Assembly (NCBI RefSeq): GCF_002835935.1 | Contig: NZ_PJCF01000014.1 | Location: 1 to 64,000 of the forward strand | Source of the DNA: Paraglaciecola sp. MB-3u-78 | GTDB lineage: Bacteria; Pseudomonadota; Gammaproteobacteria; Enterobacterales; Alteromonadaceae | Direction: 5' to 3' | DNA length: 64,000 bases | Shown: in pieces, positions 54,684 through 63,729 of the stretch | Layout of the letters: every line of letters starts with the position of its first letter | Position numbering within the stretch: the stretch's first letter is position 1 | Notes under the pieces: generated by a model | The model's input: only the letters and a program-made list of their open reading frames with translations | The model's database searches: none | What the model was told of the DNA's origin: nothing | Translations under genes and position numbers: made by a program

Positions 54684-57329
54684 ATGCCTGCAACTACCTC
54701 ACTAGAAACAAACATCCATTCAAACACTAAAAGCAAATCTCTGCGAGGCGAAGCTCAAGTATCGCAATTTGTTAAAAGAAAAAAAGCACCTTCAGCAAAA
54801 ACCAAAGCGGCAAAGTCTGAATTGATCCGTCGCAGTGTGTTGGCTAAACAAAAAATCAAGTTGGCAATGGATACAGCAAAAACACAAGACGAATTACTTG
54901 CGGCGGCTAGCTTGCGCGTAAATGATATTTTGATCGCAGAACATAAAGAAACGGCAAACGCTGAATTGTTTATGACGTTTAACCAGTGGAAAGAAAAAGG
55001 TTATAGCGTTAACAAGGGCGAAACCTCATACAAAGTATGGTCGGCTCCGATCAAAGGCAAGCGTGAAGTTGAAGTGACTGACGTATCAACCGGCCAAGAT
55101 AAAACACTAGAAGCACAATTTTCAATGTTCGCCATGTGTTCTTTGTTTTGTGAGCATCAAGTGAGTTTAATTGATAGCCCTGAAGACAAGATCAAAGCGG
55201 ATGATTCTGGTTTATGTATCGGTGAAAAAGTAGAGACTATTTTTAACTGTAGAGCGAATACAACAAGCGGTAATTATGGCGATTATTTAGGATATTTTGA
55301 AGGTGCAGACAGGGTTTTTAGTCATGGATTTACCTTTGATATTTTTCGTAATGTTGAGATCGAAAGTGACTATTTTTTCAAAGTCGTCAATGTTGACACA
55401 GGCAAAACAGCCACCACAAAAGACACTGATGGTTTAGTGTTTGCGGTTAGAGAAGCAGCGCAGCCAGTTAAGCCAATAACCCACTATATGCGGTTGCCAA
55501 GTCAACCTAAGCAGCAAGCCACAATCAAAACCAAAGCGCCGGTAAAAGTAGAAGCACCCGCGCCGGTTGTTGATGTTTTATTAGCTGAAAAATTAGACGT
55601 TTTAGCAGAAAAACAACAAAAAGTGCTTGATGGTTTTTTTGCAGATCGTCAAACCAATACGCCTAAGCGATTGGCTGAAGCTAATCGGGCAAGGTGCCAG
55701 GGCGAGAAGCTATTAAGAACACAAAAAGCCCTCATTGCTCTGGCGCAATGTCATCGAGTCGGTAACGTTCCCGATGTATTGAAAACCGTTAAAACAAAAA
55801 AAGCGGTGTTTGATTTGATGCCTGCCAAATCTGAGCTAGTTAATAACGGGTATCATACTTATTACAGAGATACCGGCGAACGTTTGCACGATAGCGCCGA
55901 AGCCATAGCAATTTGGGATTTGCTAACAGGTAAAAGCCCTGAAGAAAAAGCCAGCGAAGCGTTAAAAGTTAAAATTGATGGTTTACAATTTACCCACATC
56001 GCCGGTTATTTCCCAACACCTAAGCCGGTTACTGATTTTATGTTAGAGCTAGCCCAGATTGAAGACTATCAAAGCCTTGCTGATACTAGCGCCGGTAGCG
56101 GTAATATTTTGGACGCAGCCAAGGCGCATAACAGCACGTTAAGCCTTGAAGCGTATGAGGTTAATCATACACTTTGCGAGATATTAACCGCTAAAAACTA
56201 TTCGGTTATTCAAGGTGATTCGTTACAGATTACTAACACTAAAGCCTACGATAGAATTTTAATTAACCCACCGTTTGAAAATCTAGCTGATATTGATCAT
56301 GTTCAACATTCATATGATTTTTTAAAGTCAAACGGTCGGTTAGTGGCGGTTATGTCAGCGAGTCCTTTTTTTAGAAAAGATAAAAAAGCGGTGCAGTTTA
56401 GAGAGTGCTTAACCGAGTTAAACGCAGAAATACACGATTTACCTGATAATTCTTTTAAAGGATCAGGTACAGGTGTTAACACTAAAATCATTGTTATCGA
56501 TAAGCCAGAAAGCGCAGAAGATAAGCACACCGACGAAAACCCGTTTGTGTGTGTAAACTTTGACGATAAGCAAGACAGCCGCCGTGGCCGTTTAGAAGAA
56601 CGGGCGGCGAATGCCAGCCAAAAAAGTACAGCACTTTGGGAGCAAGGCCATAAAATGGCCGAGGTTATACCTTTTGGGCAACCGATTTTAATCGGTCATC
56701 ATAGCGAAAAAAGAGATCGTAATTATCGCGCTAAATTTTGCGCTAAATTTGATAAGTCTATGGAAGAAAGCACAAAGGCCGGCCAACTTAGCGATAAAGC
56801 CGCGAGCGTTGGTACTGGCGGGATTGCCAGTGATGATCCGCAAGCTATTAAAAAGTTGAGAGCAAAATTAATTGAGCTTGAAGCAACACAAATTCGCATG
56901 AAATCCGCTAACAAAGCAATCAAGCAAAACGATAATGAAGCACTTACACGCCTTGGGTTTAATGATAAAACCATCGAGGCGCTAAACACAGGAGACTTTG
57001 CAGGGCGTACCGGTTTTGCTAGTTATCAGTTAACCAATAATGGTGCAGAAATAAGGCGGTTAAAAAAACGGATTGAAAGTATAGAACGCTTACGAGATAG
57101 AGATCCAATTAACCACGAAAGTGACGAGCTAAAAGTTTTTATCGAAGATGGTCGTATTCATTTTGATTTTAAAAATGGTAAGCCAGCCGAGGCAGTTAGG
57201 GCCAAAATTAAACGTTATTCTTTCAAGTTTTCGCGTTACTCATATACATGGGTAAGAAAAGCCACAGGCAGCGCTTTAAATATTGCGCCTATCGTTATCG
57301 AAGAAATAGAAAATACGCTCAAGGAATGA
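54684..57329 (+). CDS. ArdC-like N-terminal domain fused to an N6-adenine methyltransferase, intact copy
   Basis: An 881-aa protein. Residues 1-60 are Lys/Ser-rich. Residues about 90-140 (FMTFNQWKEKGYSVNKGETSYKV) look like the ssDNA-binding N-domain of ArdC-type antirestriction proteins. The methyltransferase part begins with GYFPTPKPVTDFML (441-454), followed by motif I ADTSAGSGN (467-475) and catalytic NPPF (528-531), the gamma/beta-type adenine-methyltransferase arrangement. A long helical C-terminus follows. No restriction subunit is near. It is probably a solitary modification or anti-restriction protein of mobile DNA. Start fixed by AAAGGAAAAC before the ATG. Confidence 0.85.
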   Translation: MPATTSLETNIHSNTKSKSLRGEAQVSQFVKRKKAPSAKTKAAKSELIRRSVLAKQKIKLAMDTAKTQDELLAAASLRVNDILIAEHKETANAELFMTFNQWKEKGYSVNKGETSYKVWSAPIKGKREVEVTDVSTGQDKTLEAQFSMFAMCSLFCEHQVSLIDSPEDKIKADDSGLCIGEKVETIFNCRANTTSGNYGDYLGYFEGADRVFSHGFTFDIFRNVEIESDYFFKVVNVDTGKTATTKDTDGLVFAVREAAQPVKPITHYMRLPSQPKQQATIKTKAPVKVEAPAPVVDVLLAEKLDVLAEKQQKVLDGFFADRQTNTPKRLAEANRARCQGEKLLRTQKALIALAQCHRVGNVPDVLKTVKTKKAVFDLMPAKSELVNNGYHTYYRDTGERLHDSAEAIAIWDLLTGKSPEEKASEALKVKIDGLQFTHIAGYFPTPKPVTDFMLELAQIEDYQSLADTSAGSGNILDAAKAHNSTLSLEAYEVNHTLCEILTAKNYSVIQGDSLQITNTKAYDRILINPPFENLADIDHVQHSYDFLKSNGRLVAVMSASPFFRKDKKAVQFRECLTELNAEIHDLPDNSFKGSGTGVNTKIIVIDKPESAEDKHTDENPFVCVNFDDKQDSRRGRLEERAANASQKSTALWEQGHKMAEVIPFGQPILIGHHSEKRDRNYRAKFCAKFDKSMEESTKAGQLSDKAASVGTGGIASDDPQAIKKLRAKLIELEATQIRMKSANKAIKQNDNEALTRLGFNDKTIEALNTGDFAGRTGFASYQLTNNGAEIRRLKKRIESIERLRDRDPINHESDELKVFIEDGRIHFDFKNGKPAEAVRAKIKRYSFKFSRYSYTWVRKATGSALNIAPIVIEEIENTLKE

Positions 57330-57529
57330 GCGCGGGAGGGCTATCGCGCCCTCTAATTCAACACCAATTTTTGTTCGTGGCTTCACTTCGTTGCAGGCCG
57401 CTTAAGCACAACTATTCTTGTTGCATTATTCACCTACTCCTAGTCGGCCTAGTCGCCAAGAGTCATGTGCACTCGCACTTAGGCGCTAAAAACACATACC
57501 CCTTTTAACTAATTTGAGAGATTTTGAAC
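57330..57529 (+). other. Spacer with hairpins between module genes
   Basis: GAGGGCTATCGCGCCCTC directly after the methyltransferase stop is a stable hairpin, followed by TTGTTCGTGGC...GCAGGCCGC. It is conserved with copy 1. Confidence 0.6.
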
Positions 57530-57994
57530 ATGAACTTAAACGATATTAAAACCCTTATTAACCAACCTAATATGTTGTTAGCTGATTTTCACGCGATAAT
57601 AATGATAGAAGAAGCGCCAGAAGCATTACTCGATTTTTACGAGAAAAACGCAGATAAAATTAACGGAAAAGTGGTGGTTGTAAGATCAAAAGCAGATGAT
57701 GCGTTAGCTGCGAATGCTCGAAATTCAGAGCCTAAAGTATTATTCGTTTTTAGCTCTGATTGTTGGGTATCCAGGTATTTTTCAGGTGTAATTCAAAAAG
57801 TGATTTTTTCAGCCGCTTTACTGAAAAGAGTCAGAAAATTATCTGTCAAAACAAAATGTGCTAGTCGAGTTTTACAGTTAATGGACTCTAGCGAAGATGG
57901 GGCCGATAGATATTTTGAGTTTGTAAACAGAACATCTGTTGAATTTGCTGTACCAGTTAAGCAAATGGAGGACGATTTAAAACCATACTTATAA
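57530..57994 (+). CDS. Module protein of 154 aa, copy 2, unknown
   Basis: Nearly identical to 25381-25845, with substitutions such as HSRI to HAII and VSSYFSGVSQ to VSRYFSGVIQ. No recognised domain; a soluble mixed alpha/beta pattern with VVVVRSKAD and KVLFVFSSDCW strands. Start ATG at 57530 behind GAGAG. It always follows the methyltransferase gene. Confidence 0.72.
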   Translation: MNLNDIKTLINQPNMLLADFHAIIMIEEAPEALLDFYEKNADKINGKVVVVRSKADDALAANARNSEPKVLFVFSSDCWVSRYFSGVIQKVIFSAALLKRVRKLSVKTKCASRVLQLMDSSEDGADRYFEFVNRTSVEFAVPVKQMEDDLKPYL

Positions 57995-58361
57995 CCATTT
58001 CAACACCCCATTACGTGCCAGAATTTAGGGGTAAAAAATAATACATAATTTAGTGGATTGAACGCTATTGGTAATCGTGTTTAATCCTTTTTTGGAATAT
58101 TCTCCTAAGTATAATATATATAATTACTTGTATACCAAGTAAGCTATTGTGTTAAAATATGTTTAGGTGGAAAAAGCCATCTATCTGTATCAGAGAATAA
58201 TCGTTATGCAACGCCGAAAGGCATTAAAAGCAAACGAACACTCTCTGGTTCAAAACAGGAGTAACCCAAGAATGGGACTCTTAAACTTAACGCTAGCTCA
58301 GCTAGCAAGGAAATGAAAATGATAAATTTAAACTACTTAATTCTTAAAAGAGGTATTACAC
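57995..58361. other. Gene-free region before the toxin gene
   Basis: ACTTGTATACCAAGT (58131-58145) is a near-perfect palindrome in an AT-rich promoter-like setting, a possible operator for the toxin gene. A 36-aa ORF at 58206-58316 (MQRRKALKANEHSLVQNRS...) has no support beyond its length. Confidence 0.4.
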
Positions 58362-58694
58362 ATGAGCATGACGTTAGAACCCGTTTCAGGAGCCGCTAAA
58401 CGCGCATTTGATAAGCTACCAAAAGATGCAAAAGAAGATTTTGCTAAAGCATTACAGGATGTAATGAACGGAAGAACACCGAGCATGGATTTCAATCCGC
58501 TGAATGATTTAGGTAAAGGTATTAAAGGTGTTATAGAGTTGAAGATAAATGGCTCACCGGCTTACAGGACGGTGTACGTAGCCAAATTCAATAATAAAGT
58601 GTACTTGCTACACGCTTTCACTAAAACAACCAATGGAGTAGATAAACAGGCCATGAGTGTTGTAGTGAAACGGTATAAAGAGATTCCCAAATGA
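58362..58694 (+). CDS. RelE/HigB-like toxin
   Basis: A 110-aa protein: AAKRAFDKLPKDAKEDFAKALQDV...KGIKGVIELKINGSPAYRTVYVAKFNNKVYLLHAFTKTTNGVDKQ. This matches phage Gp49-like/HigB toxins, with the family pattern G..EL.....YR..Y......I..LHAF.KK. Such proteins are ribosome-dependent or free mRNA endonucleases. AAGAGGT precedes the ATG. The cognate-looking antitoxin faces it from the right. Confidence 0.85.
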   Translation: MSMTLEPVSGAAKRAFDKLPKDAKEDFAKALQDVMNGRTPSMDFNPLNDLGKGIKGVIELKINGSPAYRTVYVAKFNNKVYLLHAFTKTTNGVDKQAMSVVVKRYKEIPK

Positions 58695-58697
58695 TGG

Positions 58698-59024
58698 TTA
58701 GATACAGCCTTCTTCTGTACTGACGGTCATTGACATGTCAATATCAGCTTGTTTTTGTGAGGTGTAGTTAAACTCAAAGGTAAAACCTAGTTTAGCTAAC
58801 ATCCCCATCAACATATCAACGGAAAATTTGCTGATTTTTCCATTTCTCAGGTTACTTATACGCGGTTGTGACACCCCTAGGTGTTCAGCCGCTTCTTTTT
58901 GAGTCCAGTCTTTCGCTTTGATTAAATCAACTATAGCGTTCATCATGTTGGAGCGCATAGTGTAATTTTCTACTTCTTTAATATCGTCCGTTAACAACTC
59001 GAAAGCGTTATTGAATGATTTCAT
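58698..59024 (-). CDS. HigA-like Xre antitoxin
   Basis: The start is at the ATG at 59024 behind GGAGAG (an ATG nine codons upstream is in frame but poorer), giving 108 aa. Helix-turn-helix: KDWTQKEAAEHLGVSQPRISNLRNGKISKFSVDMLMGMLAKLGFTFEF, typical of HigA/HTH_37 antitoxins. It ends four bases from the toxin stop, in convergent orientation, which is unusual because these pairs normally share an operon. Confidence 0.85.
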   Translation of the reverse strand: MKSFNNAFELLTDDIKEVENYTMRSNMMNAIVDLIKAKDWTQKEAAEHLGVSQPRISNLRNGKISKFSVDMLMGMLAKLGFTFEFNYTSQKQADIDMSMTVSTEEGCI

Positions 59025-59051
59025 TGTTTTTTTCTCTCCAATTTTTCGCAA

Positions 59052-59397
59052 TAAATGTTTAGCTGCGATGATACTTACTTAACCGTTAAAGCGGTTAAGT
59101 AAGTATGTTCTTTAATTTAGACTAATATAATAGACGGAGCAGGATTATACAAGTAGTTATATAAAAGGCAACGCTTAATAGTTTGTATCATGTACGTATT
59201 ATCTACTAATACAAATGAAACACCATTGGTGGGGTATTTTGCATAAACGGCATATTATTCGCTTAGTGCCCTAGAAGCATCGATATAACTGGGCTACAGC
59301 TCGCCCTCGTTTTAGACAAGCTATATTTTTGACGAGTTAGCCTAGTTACCGGCTAGGTAAAACGCCAACCTTTATTAAGTCTTCGGTTCTTCATGTT
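59052..59397. other. Gene-free region upstream of the antitoxin
   Basis: ACTTACTTAACCGTTAAAGCGGTTAAGTAAGT (59085-59105 region) is a long palindrome that probably serves as antitoxin operator and promoter. The remainder shows nothing recognisable. Confidence 0.5.
59084..59106. promoter_or_regulatory. Palindromic operator of the antitoxin gene
   Basis: TACTTAACCG-TTAAAG-CGGTTAAGTA is a perfect inverted repeat about 60 bases upstream of the antitoxin ATG, suited to binding by its Xre dimer. Confidence 0.65.
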
Positions 59398-59994
59398 TTA
59401 ATTTCTTTGAAACTTTGAAACTTTGGAAATTGTAGTGCGAGAACAACCTAAAATATGTTGAATATAGTCATATGATTTCTTATCTGACAACAAGCCTTCA
59501 ATTTTTAGCTGTAACTCTGCATCACGTGGTCGACCAAGGTAGCGACCCTCAGACTTAGCTTTGACAATACCTTCCTTTTGCCGCCTTCTTCGATCTTCAT
59601 AATCTTTTCTAGCAATAGCCGCTAGCATGTCGAGCATCAAGTCATTAATGGCTGATAACATTCTTACTGTGAATTCGTCGTTTACCACCGCAAACTGATG
59701 ACTCGTAGGTAAATCTAATGACACAACTTTCAAACCTTTTGCTTTTATGATGGACTTGAGCGAGTACCAATCATCATCTTTTAACCTAGATATTCGATCT
59801 ATTTGCTCTACAAGTACTACGTCACCCTTTTGAGCTATTTCTAGTAATCTAAATAGCTCTGGCCGTTGAAGCGTAGCTCCAGATTCATTTTTTTCAAAAA
59901 ATGCAGATATGATCAGATCATGTTCATTAGCAAACAATAACAATGCATCCTTTGCGCGTCCCGCATCTTGCTCTTTAGTTGAAGCTCGCAGGTA
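59398..59994 (-). pseudogene. Serine recombinase (resolvase/invertase type), missing start
   Basis: The reading frame continues upstream of the first ATG (59943) and includes AYLRASTKEQDAGRAKDAL, with the catalytic Ser of the resolvase family, but no start codon occurs before an in-frame TAG at about 60026. The rest is normal: GDVVLVEQIDRISRL, MLAAIARKDYEDRRRRQKEGI, RYLGRPRD and a C-terminal helix-turn-helix (SYDYIQHILGCSRTTISKV). The protein from 59943 alone would lack the active serine. The N-terminus has probably been removed by rearrangement. Confidence 0.8.
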
Positions 59995-60137
59995 AGCGTT
60001 AGTCCGAAAAGTGCCATTGGACTAAACCGCTCTCGCGGTAGGGTTACCACTTTGACGTAGTAAAACTTCCCATCATTTGTGATCCACTTCTAAGCTGAGT
60101 AAAGGGTATTTTCGCCCTTGATTCACTTAGGAGTATT

Positions 60138-60214
60138 ATGATGACTCAGGTTAATGAAACCGTTAGTCCATTACGTCAACGCATGATAGACGATATGAAC
60201 AGCTCGAACCCTTA
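60138..60214 (+). pseudogene. N-terminal remnant of a tyrosine recombinase
   Basis: Behind AGGAG, MMTQVNETVSPLRQRMIDDMN is the typical start of XerD-like integrases that accompany IS91-type elements; the frame then leaves the family consensus and stops at once. Only about 20 codons survive before the duplicated segment begins at 60261. Confidence 0.65.
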
Positions 60215-60320
60215 ATCTCAAAACTGCCAGATAAAGTCTGGGCTACTGCATAATAACGTCCGTTTATTTGAACTTTATTACTAAAACTTGAAGCTAGATA
60301 GAACAAGGTCTTTCAAGTTC

Positions 60321-60376
60321 GTGAATTACCCCGCGACATCGCTTCGCTCTGGTCACGGGGTTTCTCGGCCATTTTG
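60321..60376 (-). mobile_element. 56-bp non-autonomous IS200/IS605 relative (PATE)
   Basis: The left hairpin region CCCCGCGACATCGCTTCGCTCTGGTCACGGGG and the end CTCGGCCATTTTG are the same as those of the full element at 60885-62657. Copy 1 of the duplication shows the empty site AAGTTC/ATAAAA, so both ends are exact and no target duplication was made. Confidence 0.85.
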
Positions 60377-60884
60377 ATAAAACTGGTTTAAGTAAGCAAA
60401 TATTTAAAGTACTAATTTATTGGACTATTTATTACTATCAAATAAAGTGAGCCGAGAATTATGTTTGCAAACCCGCGGCCTACCTTATTTTTACTTAATG
60501 TGAGCCAGACTTGCTGGATGTAATAAGGTATATTTAAAATATGCTAGACGCTAATGCGATAGTTGGAATGAAAGCCACTACCTAGACCTTACCCAAGCTG
60601 TTAATGCGCGGAACGATTATTTTTGTGTAGAGGGAAGGGGATGAGTTTGAGATAATGGACATGTGCACTTTGGTGCCAAGTGATGATGGCTCGTTTCACA
60701 TTGCTTTCCGTTTGCATGAAATCTCAACCAGCGACCTATAGTTAGATCTTTTTGATGATAATGTGGATTTATTGATGAAGTTTACAGAGATAAACAAACG
60801 GCATTGTTGGCTCTTAACGACATGATTTCTCAGGCGGTAAAACCAATCACCTAGCCGTCGTCAGACGACGCAGTCTAATAGTAA

Positions 60885-60960
60885 GTGAATTACCCCGCGA
60901 CATCGCTTCGCTCTGATCACGGGGCTTCTACAATCTAGTTTTAGGCTAGATTGCTTCTTT
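60885..60960 (-). ncRNA. Predicted end of the omega RNA of TnpB
   Basis: In this family the guide RNA covers the 3' part of tnpB and the element end and runs into the flank. The subterminal hairpin (CCCCGTGATC...GATGTCGCGGGG) fits its scaffold end. The guide would start as TTACTATTAGACTGCG, complement of 60884-60869. Its upstream limit cannot be seen. Confidence 0.5.
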
Positions 60961-62172
60961 TTTCTCAGATCCAACAGCCAACTTTGAACGCTCAAAGACT
61001 TTCGTTTGATTGGCTGCTTTATGCTGAGTATTGGGCTTAACCCTAGCGACTATCCCACCCGCTATTAATCCTGTTTCACCTGACTTAGCTACCGACATGG
61101 CAGCTGACCAGTCACGACACTGTATCGTGCCGCACTGGTGGCAGGCGAAGGTGCGTTGACTTAACGATAATTTATGGTGATGGTTGCAAGATATACAGAT
61201 ACCTGACGACTTTTCAAATCGCCCGATTTCATGGTATACCTTGCCTCGTAATTCAGCCTTGTATTTTGATAGCTGAGTAATGAGACCCATCACATTATCG
61301 TTAACCATACTGCCATTAAATTGCTGCATGGCCTTAACGTTTAAATCTTCAAACACGATAATATCACTACTGTTGGCTATCGAGCATGACAGTTCGTGTG
61401 CAAACGCTAAGCGTCTGCGAGAGATTTTTCCGTTAAGGGTGTTAATGCGTTGTTTGGTTTTGTGCCAGCGACCTGAGCCTTTCTTGCGTCTTGCCAATTG
61501 CTGCTGGAGTTGACCTAGTTTTTCTTTTGATTGTTTAAATGACTTTGGATTTTTAACATACCAGCCATTTGAGCCAACAACGGTGTGCTGACTATTGATG
61601 TCGTACCCGACTATGCTTGTGAGGACTTTTTTGGCAACTTGGCATTCAATTTCCTGAACTACACTCGCTGTCCATTTACCGTGGCGAAATTGTACGGTGA
61701 CCGTCTTGATTGTACTCACAAGATTACGGTGCAATATAATAGGCACTTTACCTATTTTGGGAATGCTGATGGTGCCGTTTTCAATCCGAATGCAATTGGA
61801 ATTATTCACGCACCTAAAACTATCATTGTGTAATTTCTTTTGCTTAAATGTCACTTTATGGTTAGGAAACCTTTGCACCCTGCCTTTGGATATTGAATTT
61901 TTCAATGCAGTCTCTAAATCCCTAGCAACTTGTTGCGCGGCAGCGCTATCAAATGCTTTTAGCCATGCAAATTCTTCAAATTCCTTTAGCTCTTTTATTA
62001 AGCTTGCCATCGTATTGTAGAAAAGAAACGTCTTGTCGTGTTGATATCGGCGAATATTTTCAGATAACAACAGGTTCCAAAGCCCACGAGAATAAGCGCC
62101 AAACTCAATTAAATTAGCTTCTTGCTCTATTGTCGGCTTGAGCCTGTAATTGTATCTGAGTGTCTTTTTCAT
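60946..62172 (-). CDS. tnpB: TnpB RNA-guided nuclease of the IS200/IS605 element
   Basis: A 408-aa protein. N-terminal TnpB/OrfB helix-turn-helix region, then a RuvC-like nuclease: Asp191 in GYDINS, Glu275 in VFEDLN, Asp354 in CRDWSAAMSVA. A zinc finger (C326, C329, C344, C347) lies between the last two. All catalytic residues are present, so it is likely active. The family uses an RNA from the element end to cut DNA matching the flank next to the target motif. Here the guide would come from the bases left of 60885. Start ATG at 62172. Confidence 0.92.
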   Translation of the reverse strand: MKKTLRYNYRLKPTIEQEANLIEFGAYSRGLWNLLLSENIRRYQHDKTFLFYNTMASLIKELKEFEEFAWLKAFDSAAAQQVARDLETALKNSISKGRVQRFPNHKVTFKQKKLHNDSFRCVNNSNCIRIENGTISIPKIGKVPIILHRNLVSTIKTVTVQFRHGKWTASVVQEIECQVAKKVLTSIVGYDINSQHTVVGSNGWYVKNPKSFKQSKEKLGQLQQQLARRKKGSGRWHKTKQRINTLNGKISRRRLAFAHELSCSIANSSDIIVFEDLNVKAMQQFNGSMVNDNVMGLITQLSKYKAELRGKVYHEIGRFEKSSGICISCNHHHKLSLSQRTFACHQCGTIQCRDWSAAMSVAKSGETGLIAGGIVARVKPNTQHKAANQTKVFERSKLAVGSEKKEAI

Positions 62173-62198
62173 ATACTGTATAGAATGAGGCTGTCAAG

Positions 62199-62594
62199 GT
62201 GGATTATGAAACTAAATCGCACTGTAAATATTTAATTGCCCTACATTTGATCCTTGTTGTTAAATACAGAAAACAACTCCTACATGGTCGTATTGGTGAG
62301 TTCATCAAAAAGCAAGTCATCGATATTTCACATTACTCTGACTTTACGGTTGAGGAAATAGAAATCGACAAAGATCATATCCACATGCTCATAACCATCG
62401 GGACAAAATACTCTATAGGACAGTATGTAAGAAGAATTAAGCAAACTACAAACATCCGATTGTGGCGGACATTCCCTTATTTAAAGAATGAATTCTGGCG
62501 AGAAAAGACATTTTGGTCTGAAGGGTATTTTGTTTGCTCCGTAGGCAACGCAAGCGCAGAAACGATCAGAAAATACATTCAAGAACAAGGTTAG
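62199..62594 (+). CDS. tnpA: TnpA Y1 transposase of the IS200/IS605 element
   Basis: A 131-aa protein starting at GTG with GAGG upstream. HUH motif DKDHIHMLI (His60, His62) and catalytic Tyr126 in ETIRKYIQEQG are present. It moves single-stranded circles of the element and recognises the end hairpins. It is divergent from tnpB, with 26 bases between the start codons, as in IS605. Confidence 0.92.
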   Translation: MDYETKSHCKYLIALHLILVVKYRKQLLHGRIGEFIKKQVIDISHYSDFTVEEIEIDKDHIHMLITIGTKYSIGQYVRRIKQTTNIRLWRTFPYLKNEFWREKTFWSEGYFVCSVGNASAETIRKYIQEQG

Positions 62595-63037
62595 TTCAGC
62601 CGATTCATCCCCGCGACATCGCTTTGCTCTGATCACGGGGTTTTCTCGGCCATTTTGATAAAATAATATCCTCAATTACTGCTTGTTCAATTTTTACCAC
62701 AAACTGGCTGGCCACTTTTCAGCGATAAGGTGACATTGCGTTGATGACCAAAACCGTTGCTGCTGAATAGTGGGGCTGCGCCCCTCTTTTCGGTTATGGT
62801 TATTCTTCTTATTTCGTTACTGGTTTGGTTTTTGTTGGTTCTGGTTTTAGTATTTACTTAGCTGCTGGATTGTTGTTTGTAATATATTAATGGCTACAAA
62901 TAGCTAGGGCAGGGCGATTTGCTAAGCAACTGATTCTGTCATGCTGCGCACTCAATCTTGATCACAAAAAGCGCGTGTTCAGGTTATCGCCCTTCGGGTT
63001 TCCGACACTATCGCAAGCGCTATTGGCCAGAGGCCAG

Positions 63038-63229
63038 TTAATAAGGCTGGTTACTACCTCTCTTGGCTTCTTCTGACCGGCCTATCATCAAACAGACTGC
63101 AAAAAAGCGCAGACTGTTTGATGGCTGCGTCAGCGCCAAGTGAAGTATTCACGCTCATTACTCAACCAGGCTTCGCCTGTTTTCGCTGAAGTTACAATGA
63201 TAAGGCAGTGTTGACTAGTGGGATGCATT
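63038..63229 (+). repeat. Single copy of the 323-bp unit (partial)
   Basis: TTAATAAGGCTGG to GGGATGCATT matches the first 190 bases of the unit at 38331-38521, including the hairpin of the ATCAAACAG type. Confidence 0.8.
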
Positions 63230-63519
63230 AAATAATTTTTCGATCAGGCCTCGAATGTTTTTTCTAACTTTCTTTTTAGCGCTGCGAGATGGTAACGCAT
63301 GAAATACCTCACATGACACTATTTTCATCTGACTTTGATCAGAGAAAATCTAAAAATTTCTATTTAATTGCTCTGTAGCCCCTTATTTATAATACATTTT
63401 GAAAATCAGTGCCCGTTTCTATTGAGCTACAGCTAAATCAAAATTATGAATAACTGTCTGCTCAACGTCAGCTCTATTACACTAAATAACGGGATCAAAT
63501 GAAGTGAGTTTAACTCCCC
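63230..63519. other. Gene-free region, nothing recognised
   Basis: AT-rich DNA between the repeat end and a small minus-strand gene; no repeat or RNA gene recognised. Confidence 0.3.
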
Positions 63520-63717
63520 TTATTCAAAGAACTCCTTCATAGCAGGTAAGTCTTCAATTTCTTTATTTATCTCTTCAGCTGCTTCCTTGATAATCTCGAT
63601 ACATAATTCGATGTGGTTGACTTCTACGGCTGATAAACCTTGTCCTAGTGCTTTATCCCTTGCTATATCTATTGAGCTCAGTACCGATTTAATCATTTGA
63701 CTCATGAGCAATTGCAT
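63520..63717 (-). CDS. Small acidic helical protein, unknown
   Basis: A 65-aa ORF (start may be the Met at residue 6), MSQMIKSVLSSIDIARDKALGQGL..., ending IEIIKEAAEEINKEIEDLPAMKEFFE. Entirely helical and acidic. No family recognised. Confidence 0.5.
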   Translation of the reverse strand: MQLLMSQMIKSVLSSIDIARDKALGQGLSAVEVNHIELCIEIIKEAAEEINKEIEDLPAMKEFFE

Positions 63718-63729
63718 ACGAGGTGCATA

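Larger units (their letters stand above)
54224..58084 (+). repeat. Duplicated methyltransferase module, copy 2
   Basis: Counterpart of 21925-25935. It holds the intact methyltransferase gene and the 154-aa gene with the same leader and spacer, but a single hairpin block between the genes. Confidence 0.9.
60885..62657 (-). mobile_element. IS200/IS605-family element with tnpA and tnpB, complete
   Basis: It is bounded by GTGAATTACCCCGCGAC...TCACGGGG on the left and CACGGGGTTTTCTCGGCCATTTTG on the right, subterminal hairpins included. On the minus strand the preceding bases are TTTTAT, the same as beside the 56-bp relative, so TTTTAT is the probable insertion target and TnpB-recognised motif. 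Confidence 0.9.
60261..63229 (+). repeat. Duplicated 1.3-kb segment, copy 2, interrupted by two IS200/IS605-type insertions
   Basis: Matches 37232-38521. The first interruption (60321-60376) is exact; the second is the complete element 60885-62657, beside which about 140 bases present in copy 1 are missing. Confidence 0.85.

Noticed and set aside
58206-58316. 36-aa ORF upstream of the HigB-like toxin
   Set aside because: No ribosome-binding site, no conserved feature; length is compatible with chance.
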